Assembly: GCF_023559245.1 (NCBI RefSeq)
Contig: NZ_CP097462.1
Span: 1,798,001-1,862,000 of the forward strand
Origin: Sphingomonas sp. KRR8
GTDB taxonomy: Bacteria > Pseudomonadota > Alphaproteobacteria > Sphingomonadales > Sphingomonadaceae
DNA length: 64,000 nt
Reading direction: 5' to 3'
Each line of letters opens with the position of its first letter. Within the stretch, counting starts at the first letter, position 1. Positions 45,399-54,566 of this stretch are shown one piece after another. The position numbers and the translations under genes are program-made. The notes beneath the pieces are model-generated. The model was not told the DNA's origin, searched no databases, and worked only from the letters and a program-made list of their open reading frames with translations.

Positions 45399-47744
45399 CT
45401 AATCCTCGCGCATCGCTTCGGCAGCCAGTGCCTCGGCCTCGATCAGCAGGCTGTCGTCCGCCTCGCCGCCCGCCGGCAGCGCTTCGCGCCCGACGATCAC
45501 CATCAACGGCACCGCCATCGGCGTCACTCGGCTGGCCGTCACATGGACCATCTGCGCCTGCGCCCGCTCCACCAGCCGCGCCAGCCGGCCGAGTTCGGTC
45601 ATCCTGGCCCGCGCATCCTCCCATGCCGCCTTCATCAGCAGGTGGTCGGGCTCATATTTCCGCAGCACGTCGTAGATGAGGTCGGTTGAGAAGCTGACCT
45701 GCCGGCCCGTCTTGCGCTTGCCAGGGTGCTGCCGCTCCACCAGCCCGCCGATCACCGCCACCTCGCGGAACGCGCGCTTGAGCAGCATGGACTGCTCGAC
45801 CCACTCGACGAACTCACCCTCGAGGATGTCGGGCGACAGCAAGGGCGCGGGATCGTCGATCGGCTCCAGCCCGTAGACCGCGATGGCATAATCGTTGGCG
45901 ACGAAGCCGAGCGGCTTCAGCCCCGCTTTCTCCATCCGCTTGGTGATCAGCATCCCCAATGACTGGTGCGCGTTCCAGCCTTCAAAGCTGTACATCACCA
46001 TGTAGTGCCGCTTCTCGAACGGGAAGGTCTCGACCAGCAGTTCGTCCGGTTGTGGCAGCCGGCTTCGGCGGCCCTGCACCTCCAGCCATTCGCGGACGTC
46101 GTCGGGAAAGCGATGCCACTCCTGCGGCGAGGCGAGGAAGGCGCGAACCCGGTCCGCCAGGTGCGTCGTCATGCTCATCCGCTGGCCGCCATAAGTGACC
46201 AGCCGCGCCTCCTTGGCCGACGCCCGGACGACAATGTCGCTATCCTTGAACCGCTCCACCTCCAGGCTGAGCCCGGCGAAGAAGATGTGGTCGCCGACCG
46301 AGAGCGTCGAGGCGAACCCCTCCTCCACCCGGCCAAGCATCCGGCCGTTCTTGAAGCGCACGTCCATCATCGGATTGTCGACGATGATCCCGGCGTTCAT
46401 CCGGTGCTGCACGGCGACCGCGGGCTTGGTGATCCGCCAGTGGCCCGAACCCGGCGGCTCCTCCGTGAGCCGGCGGAACTTGTCATAGGCCTTCAGCGCA
46501 TAGCCACCCGTAGCGATATACTGGAGGACGCGCTCGTAGACTTCCTCCTGAAGCCCCGCATAGGGCGCCGCCCCGCGCAATTCGGTCAGCAGCTCGGCCT
46601 GCTCGAACGGCGCCGCGCAGGCGCAGGCGAGGATGTGCTGCGCGAGCGTGTCCAGCGTGCCGGGACGGAAGATTTCCGGATCGAGCTCACCGGCGTCGAT
46701 CGCATCCAGCGCCGCCCGCGCCTCCAGATATTCGAAGCGATTGCCGGGGACGATGGTGCCCTGGCTCGGCTCATCCAGCCGGTGGTTGGCGCGGCCGATC
46801 CGCTGCAGCAGCCGGCTCGATCCCTTGGGCGCGCCCATCTGGATGACCAGCTCGACGTCACCCCAGTCAATTCCAAGATCGAGGCTGGACGTGCAGACCA
46901 GCGCGCGCAGCCGACCGTCGGCCATGGCTCCTTCGACCTTGCGCCGGGCTTCCAGTGCCAGGCTGCCGTGGTGGACCCCGATCGGCAGGCTCTGCTCGTT
47001 GACCTTCCACAGGTCCTGGAAGATCAGCTCGGCCAGACTGCGGGTGTTGCAGAAGACGAGCGTCGTCTTGTGCGCCTCGATCAGCTCCATCACCTGCCGC
47101 GCGGCGTAGCGGCCCGAATGGCCGGACCAGGGGACGCGCCCGTCGGGCACCAGGATCGACAGGTCGGCCGGAGCGCCCGGATCGCCGATGACGAGGTCGA
47201 CTTCGCTCTCGTCCGCGTCGGGCGCCAGCCAGCCTCTATAGGCGTCGGGGTCGCTGACCGTGGCGCTCAGGCCCACCCGCCGCATCGCGGGCGCGATCCG
47301 CTGCAGCCGCGCCAGACTGAGCGCCAGCAGGTCGCCTCGCTTGTCGCGGGCGAAGGCGTGAATCTCGTCGATCACCACGTGTCGCAGGCTCGCGAACAGG
47401 GTGAAGCTGTCGGGATAGCTCAGCAGCAGGCTGAGCGATTCAGGTGTGGTCAGCAGGACGTGCGGCGGTCGCGCCCGTTGCCGCGCCTTGCGGTCGGATG
47501 GCGTGTCGCCGCTGCGGGTTTCGACCCGGATCGGCAGGTCCATCTCGCCGATCGGGCCGAGCAGATTACGCTGGACGTCGACGCCGAGCGCTTTCAGCGG
47601 CGAAATGTAGAGCGTGTGCAGACCGTCGAAGTTCGGCTGCTCGGCCAGCTCGCACAAGGTGGGCAGGAACCCGCTGAGCGTCTTGCCGGCACCCGTCGCG
47701 GCGACCAGCAGGGCATGCCGTCCGGCCCGCGCCCGCTCAAGCAT
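45399..47744 (-). CDS. Ligase-associated DEXH-box helicase (Lhr-type)
   Basis: A superfamily 2 helicase of 781 residues from the first ATG. Walker A AATGAGKTLSGF is at about 16-27, DEIHAFARDKRGD follows, and motif V/VI reads SLDLGIDWGDVELVIQMG and RLLQRIGRANHR; the rest is the Lhr core plus a C-terminal domain. Coding potential with the expected family N-terminus (LPPVIADWFSSRGWAPRRHQ) continues upstream to about 47813, but that stretch has no ATG, GTG or TTG before the stop at about 47841. True initiation may use a rare codon, so the listed start could be about 25 residues too short. Confidence 0.88.
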   Translation of the reverse strand: MLERARAGRHALLVAATGAGKTLSGFLPTLCELAEQPNFDGLHTLYISPLKALGVDVQRNLLGPIGEMDLPIRVETRSGDTPSDRKARQRARPPHVLLTTPESLSLLLSYPDSFTLFASLRHVVIDEIHAFARDKRGDLLALSLARLQRIAPAMRRVGLSATVSDPDAYRGWLAPDADESEVDLVIGDPGAPADLSILVPDGRVPWSGHSGRYAARQVMELIEAHKTTLVFCNTRSLAELIFQDLWKVNEQSLPIGVHHGSLALEARRKVEGAMADGRLRALVCTSSLDLGIDWGDVELVIQMGAPKGSSRLLQRIGRANHRLDEPSQGTIVPGNRFEYLEARAALDAIDAGELDPEIFRPGTLDTLAQHILACACAAPFEQAELLTELRGAAPYAGLQEEVYERVLQYIATGGYALKAYDKFRRLTEEPPGSGHWRITKPAVAVQHRMNAGIIVDNPMMDVRFKNGRMLGRVEEGFASTLSVGDHIFFAGLSLEVERFKDSDIVVRASAKEARLVTYGGQRMSMTTHLADRVRAFLASPQEWHRFPDDVREWLEVQGRRSRLPQPDELLVETFPFEKRHYMVMYSFEGWNAHQSLGMLITKRMEKAGLKPLGFVANDYAIAVYGLEPIDDPAPLLSPDILEGEFVEWVEQSMLLKRAFREVAVIGGLVERQHPGKRKTGRQVSFSTDLIYDVLRKYEPDHLLMKAAWEDARARMTELGRLARLVERAQAQMVHVTASRVTPMAVPLMVIVGREALPAGGEADDSLLIEAEALAAEAMRED

Positions 47745-47821
47745 CGCCAGCTGGTGCCGTCGCGGCGCCCAGCCCCGGCTTGAGAACCAGTCGGCGATGA
47801 CGGGCGGAAGTTCAGTCCCTG

Positions 47822-48019
47822 TCAGAGGCCGCTGCCCGGTTCATTCTCATGCGCGCGCTGCTCCGCCCGATAATTTTCGCGCGTGCCACGCTCCGTCTCG
47901 TCCAGGCTGGTCGTCGCCTTGCGATTGCGCATGATGGCCCAGGCGATTGCCAGCGCAAGCAGGATCGGGCCGAGCACGACCACGATGGTCCAGTAATTGA
48001 CGTCGCTGCCTTCGGCCAT
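47822..48019 (-). CDS. Single-helix small membrane protein
   Basis: A protein of 65 residues: one helix at about 11-30 (TIVVVLGPILLALAIAWAIM), then RNRK and a charged tail rich in Glu and Arg. The positive charges after the helix suggest N-out, C-in topology. GGGAGCTGAAC precedes ATG 48019. It resembles the short hypothetical membrane proteins common in sphingomonads. It ends just before the helicase reading frame begins, so translation of the two may be coupled. Confidence 0.72.
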   Translation of the reverse strand: MAEGSDVNYWTIVVVLGPILLALAIAWAIMRNRKATTSLDETERGTRENYRAEQRAHENEPGSGL

Positions 48020-48082
48020 GTTCAGCTCCCTGATCTCGTTACGGGGCGGAACCGTCCGCCGTCTACCGTGGTATAAGCCCGC

Positions 48083-49087
48083 ATGGCACGCCTCGGTTCC
48101 TGGATTCAGCCCCACCCCGAGGGCATCTATGTCGCGCCGGCCGACGCCTGGATCGATCCTTCGCAGCCCAAGGAACGGGCACTGGTCACCCACGGCCACG
48201 CCGATCACGCGCGCGGCGGGCACGGGCAGGTGTGGGCGACGCCCGCGACGCTGGCGATCATGGGCGTTCGCTATGGCGACCAGAACGGCTGCCCGGTCGA
48301 ATATGGCCAGAGCGTCACCGTCGGCGAGGTGGAGGTGAGCTTCGTCCCCGCCGGCCATGTGCTGGGGAGCGCGCAGATCATCCTGGACCATGGTGGCGAG
48401 CGGGTCGTCGTGTCGGGCGACTACAAGCGGCGGGCCGACCCGACCTGCGAACCGTTTCTGCCGGTCCCCTGCGACATCTTCGTCACCGAGGCGACCTTCG
48501 GCCTACCCGTCTTCCGCCATCCGGATGCGGGCGGCGAGATCGACCGGCTGCTCGCCCGCCTGGCCGACAATCCCGACCGTTGCGTCGTTGTCGGCGCCTA
48601 CGCGCTCGGCAAGGCGCAGCGCGTGATCAGCGAAGCGCGTCGCCGGGGCCATCATGCGCCAATCTACGTCCATGGGGCGCTGGAACGCCTCAACACCCTT
48701 TACCAGGACTGGGGCGTGGACCTGGGCGAGCTTCGGCCGGCCACCGGCGCCAGCAAGGCGGAATTGGCCGGACACCTCGTGATGTGCCCGCCCGGCGCGC
48801 TCAACGACCGCTGGTCACGGCGCCTGCCCGACCCGATCACCGCGATGGCTTCCGGCTGGATGCGGATCCGGCAGCGGGCGAGGCAACGCAATGTCGAGCT
48901 TCCGCTGATCCTGTCCGATCACGCCGACTGGGACGAACTGACCGCCACCATCCTGGAGCTTCGGCCCAAGGAAGTATGGATCACCCACGGCCGAGAGGAC
49001 GCGCTGATGCACTGGTGCATGACCCGCCAGATCAAGGCCCGCGAACTCAACCTCGTCGGTTACGAGGACGACGAAGAGGACGGTTGA
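48083..49087 (+). CDS. Ligase-associated DNA damage response exonuclease (MBL/beta-CASP fold)
   Basis: A protein of 334 residues. The metallo-beta-lactamase motif THGHADHARGGHGQV is at about 36-50, the second Asp in VVVSGDYKRRADPT, a beta-CASP-like region carries VVGAYALGKAQRVI, and LILSDHADWDELTATI gives the later ligands. This family is encoded with PdeM, the Lhr-type helicase and an ATP-dependent ligase; its usual immediate partner, the ligase gene, does not follow here. It is divergent from the small membrane protein gene. Confidence 0.9.
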   Translation: MARLGSWIQPHPEGIYVAPADAWIDPSQPKERALVTHGHADHARGGHGQVWATPATLAIMGVRYGDQNGCPVEYGQSVTVGEVEVSFVPAGHVLGSAQIILDHGGERVVVSGDYKRRADPTCEPFLPVPCDIFVTEATFGLPVFRHPDAGGEIDRLLARLADNPDRCVVVGAYALGKAQRVISEARRRGHHAPIYVHGALERLNTLYQDWGVDLGELRPATGASKAELAGHLVMCPPGALNDRWSRRLPDPITAMASGWMRIRQRARQRNVELPLILSDHADWDELTATILELRPKEVWITHGREDALMHWCMTRQIKARELNLVGYEDDEEDG

Positions 49088-49090
49088 GCG

Positions 49091-49849
49091 TCAGCTCTTC
49101 AGCGCCGCCTCGAGTTGCGGCTGGAGTGCGGCCCAATTGGCCGTCTGGTCCAGCAGCCTGCCGTTGAGGACGAACGACGGCGTTCCCTTGAACTCGGGCC
49201 ACTGGTCGTTGACGCTGCTGGTCGCCGCCACCTCGCGCTCCATTGCCTGGCGGTCGGCCAGGCACTGGTTGCTCCTGGCGCTCGGCAGTCCGTGCTGGGC
49301 AGCCAGTGTCTGCAAGCCCGAGCGCTCCGCCATCTGCTTGACCACCTGGTCAGCGGGCAGGGCCTGAAGCTGGGTTAGCTCGGCTGGGGGCAAGGCCTCG
49401 ATCTTGCCCATCCAGCTCTTCTGGTCCTTGTACATCGCCTCGGCCAGCGGGAAGAAGCCGCGCGGTCCGTTGCAGCGGGCGATGAGGTTGGCGGCGAGGT
49501 CGATCGGTCCGTGGATCAGATAGGGCCGGATCTCCCAACTCAGCTGTCCGCTCTTCACCAGGTCCTTGAGGTGCGGAACGCCCTCCACGGAAAAGCGCTG
49601 GCACACCGGGCAGCCGAGCGAGGCGATCTCCGTCAGCTTCACCTTGGCGTTCGGGTTGCCGAGCACATAGCCGTCCTGCGTCGTATTCACGACGTCGAGC
49701 CAGCTGCCGCCCGGCGGCGGGCTGGCCTGCGTGATCTTGATCGGCTGTTCGGGCGTGGCGGGGGCGGAGCCGGCCGCATCCTTCTTGCAGGCGGCAAGCC
49801 CGCCGAGGCTGAGCGCCAGCGCGGCCGCGGTGACGAGACGATGATTCAT
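49091..49849 (-). CDS. DsbA-like thioredoxin-fold lipoprotein
   Basis: A protein of 252 residues. Lipoprotein signal ending GLAAC (Cys21), a linker, then a DsbA-type thioredoxin domain with CPVC at 80-83 and the cis-Pro segment GTPSFVLNG. Cys144-type further cysteines occur in ARCNGPRG and NQCLAD, as in alphaproteobacterial DsbA-like thiol oxidoreductases. It probably forms or isomerises disulfides in the periplasm. ATG 49849 has GGAG nine bases upstream. Confidence 0.87.
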   Translation of the reverse strand: MNHRLVTAAALALSLGGLAACKKDAAGSAPATPEQPIKITQASPPPGGSWLDVVNTTQDGYVLGNPNAKVKLTEIASLGCPVCQRFSVEGVPHLKDLVKSGQLSWEIRPYLIHGPIDLAANLIARCNGPRGFFPLAEAMYKDQKSWMGKIEALPPAELTQLQALPADQVVKQMAERSGLQTLAAQHGLPSARSNQCLADRQAMEREVAATSSVNDQWPEFKGTPSFVLNGRLLDQTANWAALQPQLEAALKS

Positions 49850-49863
49850 GAACAACACTCCGC

Positions 49864-51297
49864 TTAATCGGCCTGCTCGGCGTAGACACGAATGAGCCGC
49901 TGAAGATAATCGCGGCTGTTGTACAGGACAGAGGCGCGCACCCGCTCGTTCAGACCGTGGACGCCGTTGCCGTCCGGGTCACCGAAATAGCCGCTGATGC
50001 CGTAGGTCGGGATGCCGACGGGGGTGAGGAAGGCGCCGTCCGTCGCGCCGGCCGACATGATGCGCACCAGCGGCACGCCCGGGAACATCTGCTTGGCCAG
50101 CGTTTCGGCGGGGCCCAGCACCTTGGGGTCGAGCGGCGGCGGCGGAGCGGGCGCATTGCGCACCTCCCGCAGGCTGATCGCGACCTTGGGATCGTTGATG
50201 ACCTTGGCGAGCGTCTGCCGCACCTCCTCGGCGCTGGTGCCGGGGAAGATGCGGCAATTGACGTTCGCCCGCGCCCGCTGCGGCAGGGCGTTGGTGGCGT
50301 GCCCGGCATCGAGCATGGTCGCGACGCAGTTGGTGTGAAGAATGGCGTTGTTGTCGGGATCCTTCTCGAGCACCGCGCGCGCCGCCTCATCCTGCGGGTT
50401 GGCAAGCAAGGCGGTGATCGCCGCCCGCTGATCGGGCGCGCGGGTCGGGGCAACGCGGGTGTAGAAGTCGCGGGTGGTGGCGCTGAACGCGACCGGGAAG
50501 CGATAGCCTTCGATCGCCGTCAGCGCATGGGCCAGGTGGTAGATGGCGTTGTCGGGGACCGGGCGCGAGCTGTGTCCGCCCGGATTGGTGACCTCCAGCG
50601 TGTAATTCTGGCTGAGCTTCTCGCCCACCTGGATGCCAAGGAACAGCGGCTTGCCATTCTCGTCGAGCTTGCCGCCGCCGCCTTCGTTCACCGCGAAGGC
50701 CGCGTCGATCAACGCGCGCTGGTTCTTGGCGAGGTATTCGGCACCATTGAACGCGCCGCTGGTCTCCTCGCCGCAGGTCAGCGCCAGCTTGAGCGTGCGA
50801 CGCGGCTTGTACTTCTCGCGCGCCATGCGGGCGAGCGTGTCGACCCAGATCGAGGCCATCGCCTTGTCGTCGGCCGAACCGCGGGCGTAAAAATTGCCAT
50901 TCTCCTCCACCAGCGTGAAGGGATCGCGGGTCCAGTCCTCACGCTTGGCCTCGACGGTGTCGATGTGGGCCAGCATCAGCACCGGCCGGGCGGTCGCCTG
51001 GCGCCCCGGATAGACGACGACCAGACCGCCCTCCTTGGGGTGGGCCGGGTCGGCGAACAGGTGAAGGCCGCTGTCGGGAATGCCGGCGTTCTTGAGGTAG
51101 GCAGCCATCCGCTCGGCGGCGAGAGTGCAGCTGCCCGACGACAGGGTCGTGTTGGTCTCCACCAGCTGCTTGTAGAGCGCGCGGAATTCGACCTGGTCGG
51201 GGCGGAGCGGCTTGGCGGCAGTGGCGGGCGCCTGCGCGAGCGCTGGAGCGGCGGTCGCGGAAAGCAGGGCGAAGGCAAAGGTCGAGCGGACGGACAT
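49864..51297 (-). CDS. Secreted M20 family metallopeptidase
   Basis: A protein of 477 residues with a signal peptide (1-22, ending ALA-Q). M20 features: LMLAHIDTVEA (metal His/Asp), GSADDKAMASIWVDTLA, the catalytic/bridging LTCGEETSGAF, the dimerisation-domain VTNPGGHSSRP, and a late DGAFLTPVGIPTYG. Such enzymes are carboxypeptidases or dipeptidases. It lies 14 bases upstream of the DsbA-like gene and may be co-transcribed with it. Confidence 0.93.
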   Translation of the reverse strand: MSVRSTFAFALLSATAAPALAQAPATAAKPLRPDQVEFRALYKQLVETNTTLSSGSCTLAAERMAAYLKNAGIPDSGLHLFADPAHPKEGGLVVVYPGRQATARPVLMLAHIDTVEAKREDWTRDPFTLVEENGNFYARGSADDKAMASIWVDTLARMAREKYKPRRTLKLALTCGEETSGAFNGAEYLAKNQRALIDAAFAVNEGGGGKLDENGKPLFLGIQVGEKLSQNYTLEVTNPGGHSSRPVPDNAIYHLAHALTAIEGYRFPVAFSATTRDFYTRVAPTRAPDQRAAITALLANPQDEAARAVLEKDPDNNAILHTNCVATMLDAGHATNALPQRARANVNCRIFPGTSAEEVRQTLAKVINDPKVAISLREVRNAPAPPPPLDPKVLGPAETLAKQMFPGVPLVRIMSAGATDGAFLTPVGIPTYGISGYFGDPDGNGVHGLNERVRASVLYNSRDYLQRLIRVYAEQAD

Positions 51298-51441
51298 GGT
51301 GGTTTCCCCCGAAGCATTCGGCGCTCGAACCGCGCCGTTCGCAGCGGAGGCTAAACCGCTCCCCGGCCAAGCGCCAGAGCGGAGTTCCCGTCGCTTGTCG
51401 ATGGCCGGAGCATCCTTGTCGAAGCAGCGCGAAGGTGACGC

Positions 51442-51469
51442 TTTACACGGCTTGGGCTTGGCCTAGACA
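51442..51469 (+). promoter_or_regulatory. Candidate promoter of the M13 peptidase gene
   Basis: TTTACA at 51442-51447 and TAGACA at 51464-51469 are separated by 16 bases and end about 30 bases before the M13 start codon. They approximate a housekeeping promoter. No other such pair is evident in the 201-base gap. This is a visual match only. Confidence 0.35.
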
Positions 51470-51498
51470 AAGGCCAGTTTCCTGGAGGCAAGTCTCAC

Positions 51499-53571
51499 AT
51501 GTTCAAGCACTTATTGTTGGGCGCCACGGCGGCGTCCGCGATCCTGGCGACCGGTGGCGCGGCCGTTGCCAAGCCGGCTCCGGCGCATCACTCGGCCACT
51601 GCCAGCACCGCCAAGCCGCAGCTCGGTACCTGGGGTGTCGATCTCGCCGGCATGGACAAGTCGGTGAACCCCGGCGACAGTTTCTACAATTACGTCAACG
51701 GCACCTGGGACAAGAACACGGAGATCCCGGCCGACAAGTCCAGCTGGGGCGGCTTCGGCGTGCTTCGCGACCTGTCCGACCAGCGCACCCACGACCTCAT
51801 CGAAGACATCGCCAAGACCGGCGGCCCGGCCGGCAGCAACAACCAGAAGATCGCGGACCTTTACCGCAGCTTCATGGACGAGGCCGCGATCGAGCAGAAG
51901 GGCATCGCCCCGCTTCAGCCCTACCTGGCGCGCATCAACGCCATCCAGACGCGCGGCGACCTGGCGTCGACCATGGCCTGGGCCAACCGCAGCGGCATCG
52001 GCGGACCGATCCGCGCCGGCGTCCAGCAGGACCTCAAGAACAACAGCCAGTACGCCATTTACCTGGCCCAGGGCGGCCTCGGCCTGCCCGACCGCGATTA
52101 CTACCTCGACACCACCAACCCGAAGTTTGCCGAAGCGCGGACCAAGTACGTCACTCACGTCGGCAACATGCTGCGCATGGCGGGGGTGACCGAGCCCGAA
52201 GCCCGCGCCCAGCGCATCTTCGATCTCGAGAAGCAGATCGCTCAGGTGCAGTGGAGCCGGGTGCAGTCGCGCCAGGTCGAGAAGCGCTACAACCCGCGCA
52301 CGCTGGCCGAGCTCAAGGCGCAGGCCCCCGGCATCGACTGGGACGGCTATTTCCAGGGCACCGGCCTCGGCGCTCCGGAGCGGGTCATCGTCAGCCAACC
52401 CGAGGCGATCATCGGCTCGGCCAAGCTGATCGCGGACGCCCCAATCGACACGTGGAAGGATTACCTCACCTTCCGCACCATCTCGGCCGCCGCGCCGATG
52501 CTGCCCAAGGCCTTCGTCAACGAGAATTTCGACTTCTACGGCAAGACGCTGTCGGGCACCCCGCAGCTGCAGGAGCGCTGGAAGCGCGGCGTCGGCCTCG
52601 TCAACGGCGCGCTCGGCGAAGCGGTCGGCCAGGCCTATGTCGAGCGTTATTTCACGCCAGCCACCAAGGCCAAGATGGATGAGCTGGTCCAGAACCTGAT
52701 CAAGGCGATGGATCACCGGCTCGCCAACCTGACCTGGATGGCGCCCGAGACCAAGGCCAAGGCGCGGGTCAAGCTCGCCGCCTTCACGCCCAAGATCGGT
52801 TATCCGACCAAGTGGCGGGACTATTCGGCGCTGAGCGTCACCAATGGCGATGCCGTGGGCAACCTGTTCCGCGCCACCACCTTTGAGTTCAACCGCAACC
52901 TCGCCAAGATGGGCAAGCCGGTCGATCGCACCGAATGGGGCATGACCCCGATGACGGTGAACGCCTACGCCAACCCGACCATGAACGAAGTGGTGTTCCC
53001 GGCCGCCATCCTGCAGCCGCCCTTCTTCGATCCGAACGCCGACATGGCGGTCAACTATGGCGCGATCGGCGCGGTGATCGGGCATGAGCTCAGCCACCAC
53101 TTCGACGACCAGGGCCGCAAGTACGACCCGCAGGGCAATCTGTCGGACTGGTGGACGGCGCAGGACATCAGCCGATTCAAGGTCGGTACCGACAAGGTCG
53201 TTGCCCAATATGGCGCCTATGAGCCGATCAAGGGCAGCCATGTGAACGGTGAGCTGACGCTCGGCGAGAACATGGCCGACCTCGCTGGCCTCAACGTCGC
53301 TTACGACGCCTACAAGATGAGCCTGCACGGGAAGCCGGACCGGGTCATCGACGGCTACACCGGCGACCAGCGCTTCTTCCTCGGCTTCGGCCAGGTGTGG
53401 CGCAACAAGATGCGGGAGGCGGCGCTGCTCAACCAGCTGACCACCGATCCGCATTCGCCAGGGCAGCTGCGCCCGAACGTCGTCCGCAACTTCGACGCCT
53501 GGTACAAGGCGTTCAACGTGAAGAGCGGCGCGCTCTACCTGCCGCCGGAGCAGCGCATCCACATCTGGTAA
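51499..53571 (+). CDS. Secreted M13 family (neprilysin-like) endopeptidase
   Basis: A protein of 690 residues with a signal peptide (1-24, ending AVA). The zinc site GHELSHHFDDQG is at about 528-539, the third ligand Glu in LGENMADLAGLN about 60 residues later, and VNAYANPTMNEVVFPAAILQ is the family substrate-site segment. The C-terminal RIHIW matches the M13 end. It cleaves peptides in the periplasm. GGAGG lies ten bases before ATG 51499. A strong intrinsic terminator follows. Confidence 0.95.
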   Translation: MFKHLLLGATAASAILATGGAAVAKPAPAHHSATASTAKPQLGTWGVDLAGMDKSVNPGDSFYNYVNGTWDKNTEIPADKSSWGGFGVLRDLSDQRTHDLIEDIAKTGGPAGSNNQKIADLYRSFMDEAAIEQKGIAPLQPYLARINAIQTRGDLASTMAWANRSGIGGPIRAGVQQDLKNNSQYAIYLAQGGLGLPDRDYYLDTTNPKFAEARTKYVTHVGNMLRMAGVTEPEARAQRIFDLEKQIAQVQWSRVQSRQVEKRYNPRTLAELKAQAPGIDWDGYFQGTGLGAPERVIVSQPEAIIGSAKLIADAPIDTWKDYLTFRTISAAAPMLPKAFVNENFDFYGKTLSGTPQLQERWKRGVGLVNGALGEAVGQAYVERYFTPATKAKMDELVQNLIKAMDHRLANLTWMAPETKAKARVKLAAFTPKIGYPTKWRDYSALSVTNGDAVGNLFRATTFEFNRNLAKMGKPVDRTEWGMTPMTVNAYANPTMNEVVFPAAILQPPFFDPNADMAVNYGAIGAVIGHELSHHFDDQGRKYDPQGNLSDWWTAQDISRFKVGTDKVVAQYGAYEPIKGSHVNGELTLGENMADLAGLNVAYDAYKMSLHGKPDRVIDGYTGDQRFFLGFGQVWRNKMREAALLNQLTTDPHSPGQLRPNVVRNFDAWYKAFNVKSGALYLPPEQRIHIW

Positions 53572-53592
53572 GCACTTCTTCGCCGAGGTGAC

Positions 53593-53626
53593 AAACCGGT
53601 CGGAGCCACCGCTCCGGCCGGTTTTT
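53593..53626 (+). terminator. Intrinsic terminator of the M13 gene
   Basis: Arms 53593-53606 and 53611-53624 pair over 14 positions (one G-U) across the loop CACC, ending in a run of five T at 53622-53626. It begins 21 bases after the stop codon. It is the clearest rho-independent terminator in the window and separates the M13 gene from the convergent kinase gene. Confidence 0.85.
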
Positions 53627-53628
53627 CC

Positions 53629-54510
53629 TTATGGGGCGATTACCGTCAGCGCGCCTGGCCGAATCCGATAGTCGAGCGGCGTCGCCAGATGCTCGGTCTC
53701 GCCGTCGGTCGCCACCGCCAGGTGACTGCGGTGGGAGACGACCCGCAGCCGGGTGACATCGTCCAGGCGGATGAGGTCGTCGGGCCGTGTGCGCCCCAGC
53801 AGGGCACGCACCATCGCGCCAAGCAGCCCGGCGCGGCCCTGCGAGCGAAGCACCATCACGCACAGTCGCCCATCGTCGAGCGTCTGGCGCTTGCCCGCTT
53901 GCGGCAGCACGAGATCGTAGTCGTTGTTGCCGACGAACAGCAACGGCGTGTTCACCGTCGCCTGTTCCGCGTCGTTGATCGTCAGGCGCAGCCGGTGATG
54001 CCGGAAGCGTGCCAACGTGCGCGCGCCCGCGACCAGCATCGCAAGCTTCTTGGACCGCCCGAGCCGTTTCTGCTGGGCCTCACGATCGAGCACCATCAGT
54101 GGATAGAGGCCGACCGCACTGTTGTTGATGAACACCCGGCCGTTGACCTCGGCGACGTCGACCTTGCGGCGGCGGTCACTCCCCAGCAGCCGGACCGCCT
54201 CTTCCAGCTCCGTCGGAACGCCGAGATCGCGGGCGAAATGGTTGAGCGTGCCAAGCGGCAGCACCCCAAGCGGCACCTCGCTCCCGGCCAACACACCGGC
54301 AACTGCGCTGATCGTCCCATCGCCGCCGCCCGCGGCCACGAACGGCCGGCCCTCGTCCCGCGCCGCGGTGGCGCGGCGAACGCACTCCTCGCCATCAAGG
54401 GCGATGACCTCGGCGGTCAGGCCAGCCGAGCGCAGGGCCTCGGAAACACGCTGTTCGACATCGTCACCGGCGCTGCCGCCACCGCGGTTGAGAATGACGA
54501 GACCTTGCAT
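53629..54510 (-). CDS. Diacylglycerol/lipid kinase family protein
   Basis: A protein of about 293 residues of the DAGK/YegS fold. The nucleotide motif AAGGGDGTISAVAG is at about 59-72, followed by VLPLGTLNHFARDLGVP and VFINNSAVGLYP, which are typical. It phosphorylates a lipid or sphingoid-like alcohol at the membrane surface. ATG 54510 is selected because the family begins MQGLVILNRGGGS; GGAGG precedes it but is only two bases away, and ATG 54531 is an alternative. Confidence 0.9.
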   Translation of the reverse strand: MQGLVILNRGGGSAGDDVEQRVSEALRSAGLTAEVIALDGEECVRRATAARDEGRPFVAAGGGDGTISAVAGVLAGSEVPLGVLPLGTLNHFARDLGVPTELEEAVRLLGSDRRRKVDVAEVNGRVFINNSAVGLYPLMVLDREAQQKRLGRSKKLAMLVAGARTLARFRHHRLRLTINDAEQATVNTPLLFVGNNDYDLVLPQAGKRQTLDDGRLCVMVLRSQGRAGLLGAMVRALLGRTRPDDLIRLDDVTRLRVVSHRSHLAVATDGETEHLATPLDYRIRPGALTVIAP

Positions 54511-54566
54511 CGCCTCCGTAACGAGCCGCATGCGCAGCAAGGTTCAACGCAGGTGAAAAATTCCGC

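Noticed and set aside
51511-53562. Open frame of 683 codons antisense to the M13 peptidase
   Set aside because: It mirrors the M13 gene, whose zinc site, signal peptide and terminator are all present; the antisense frame has no recognisable fold.
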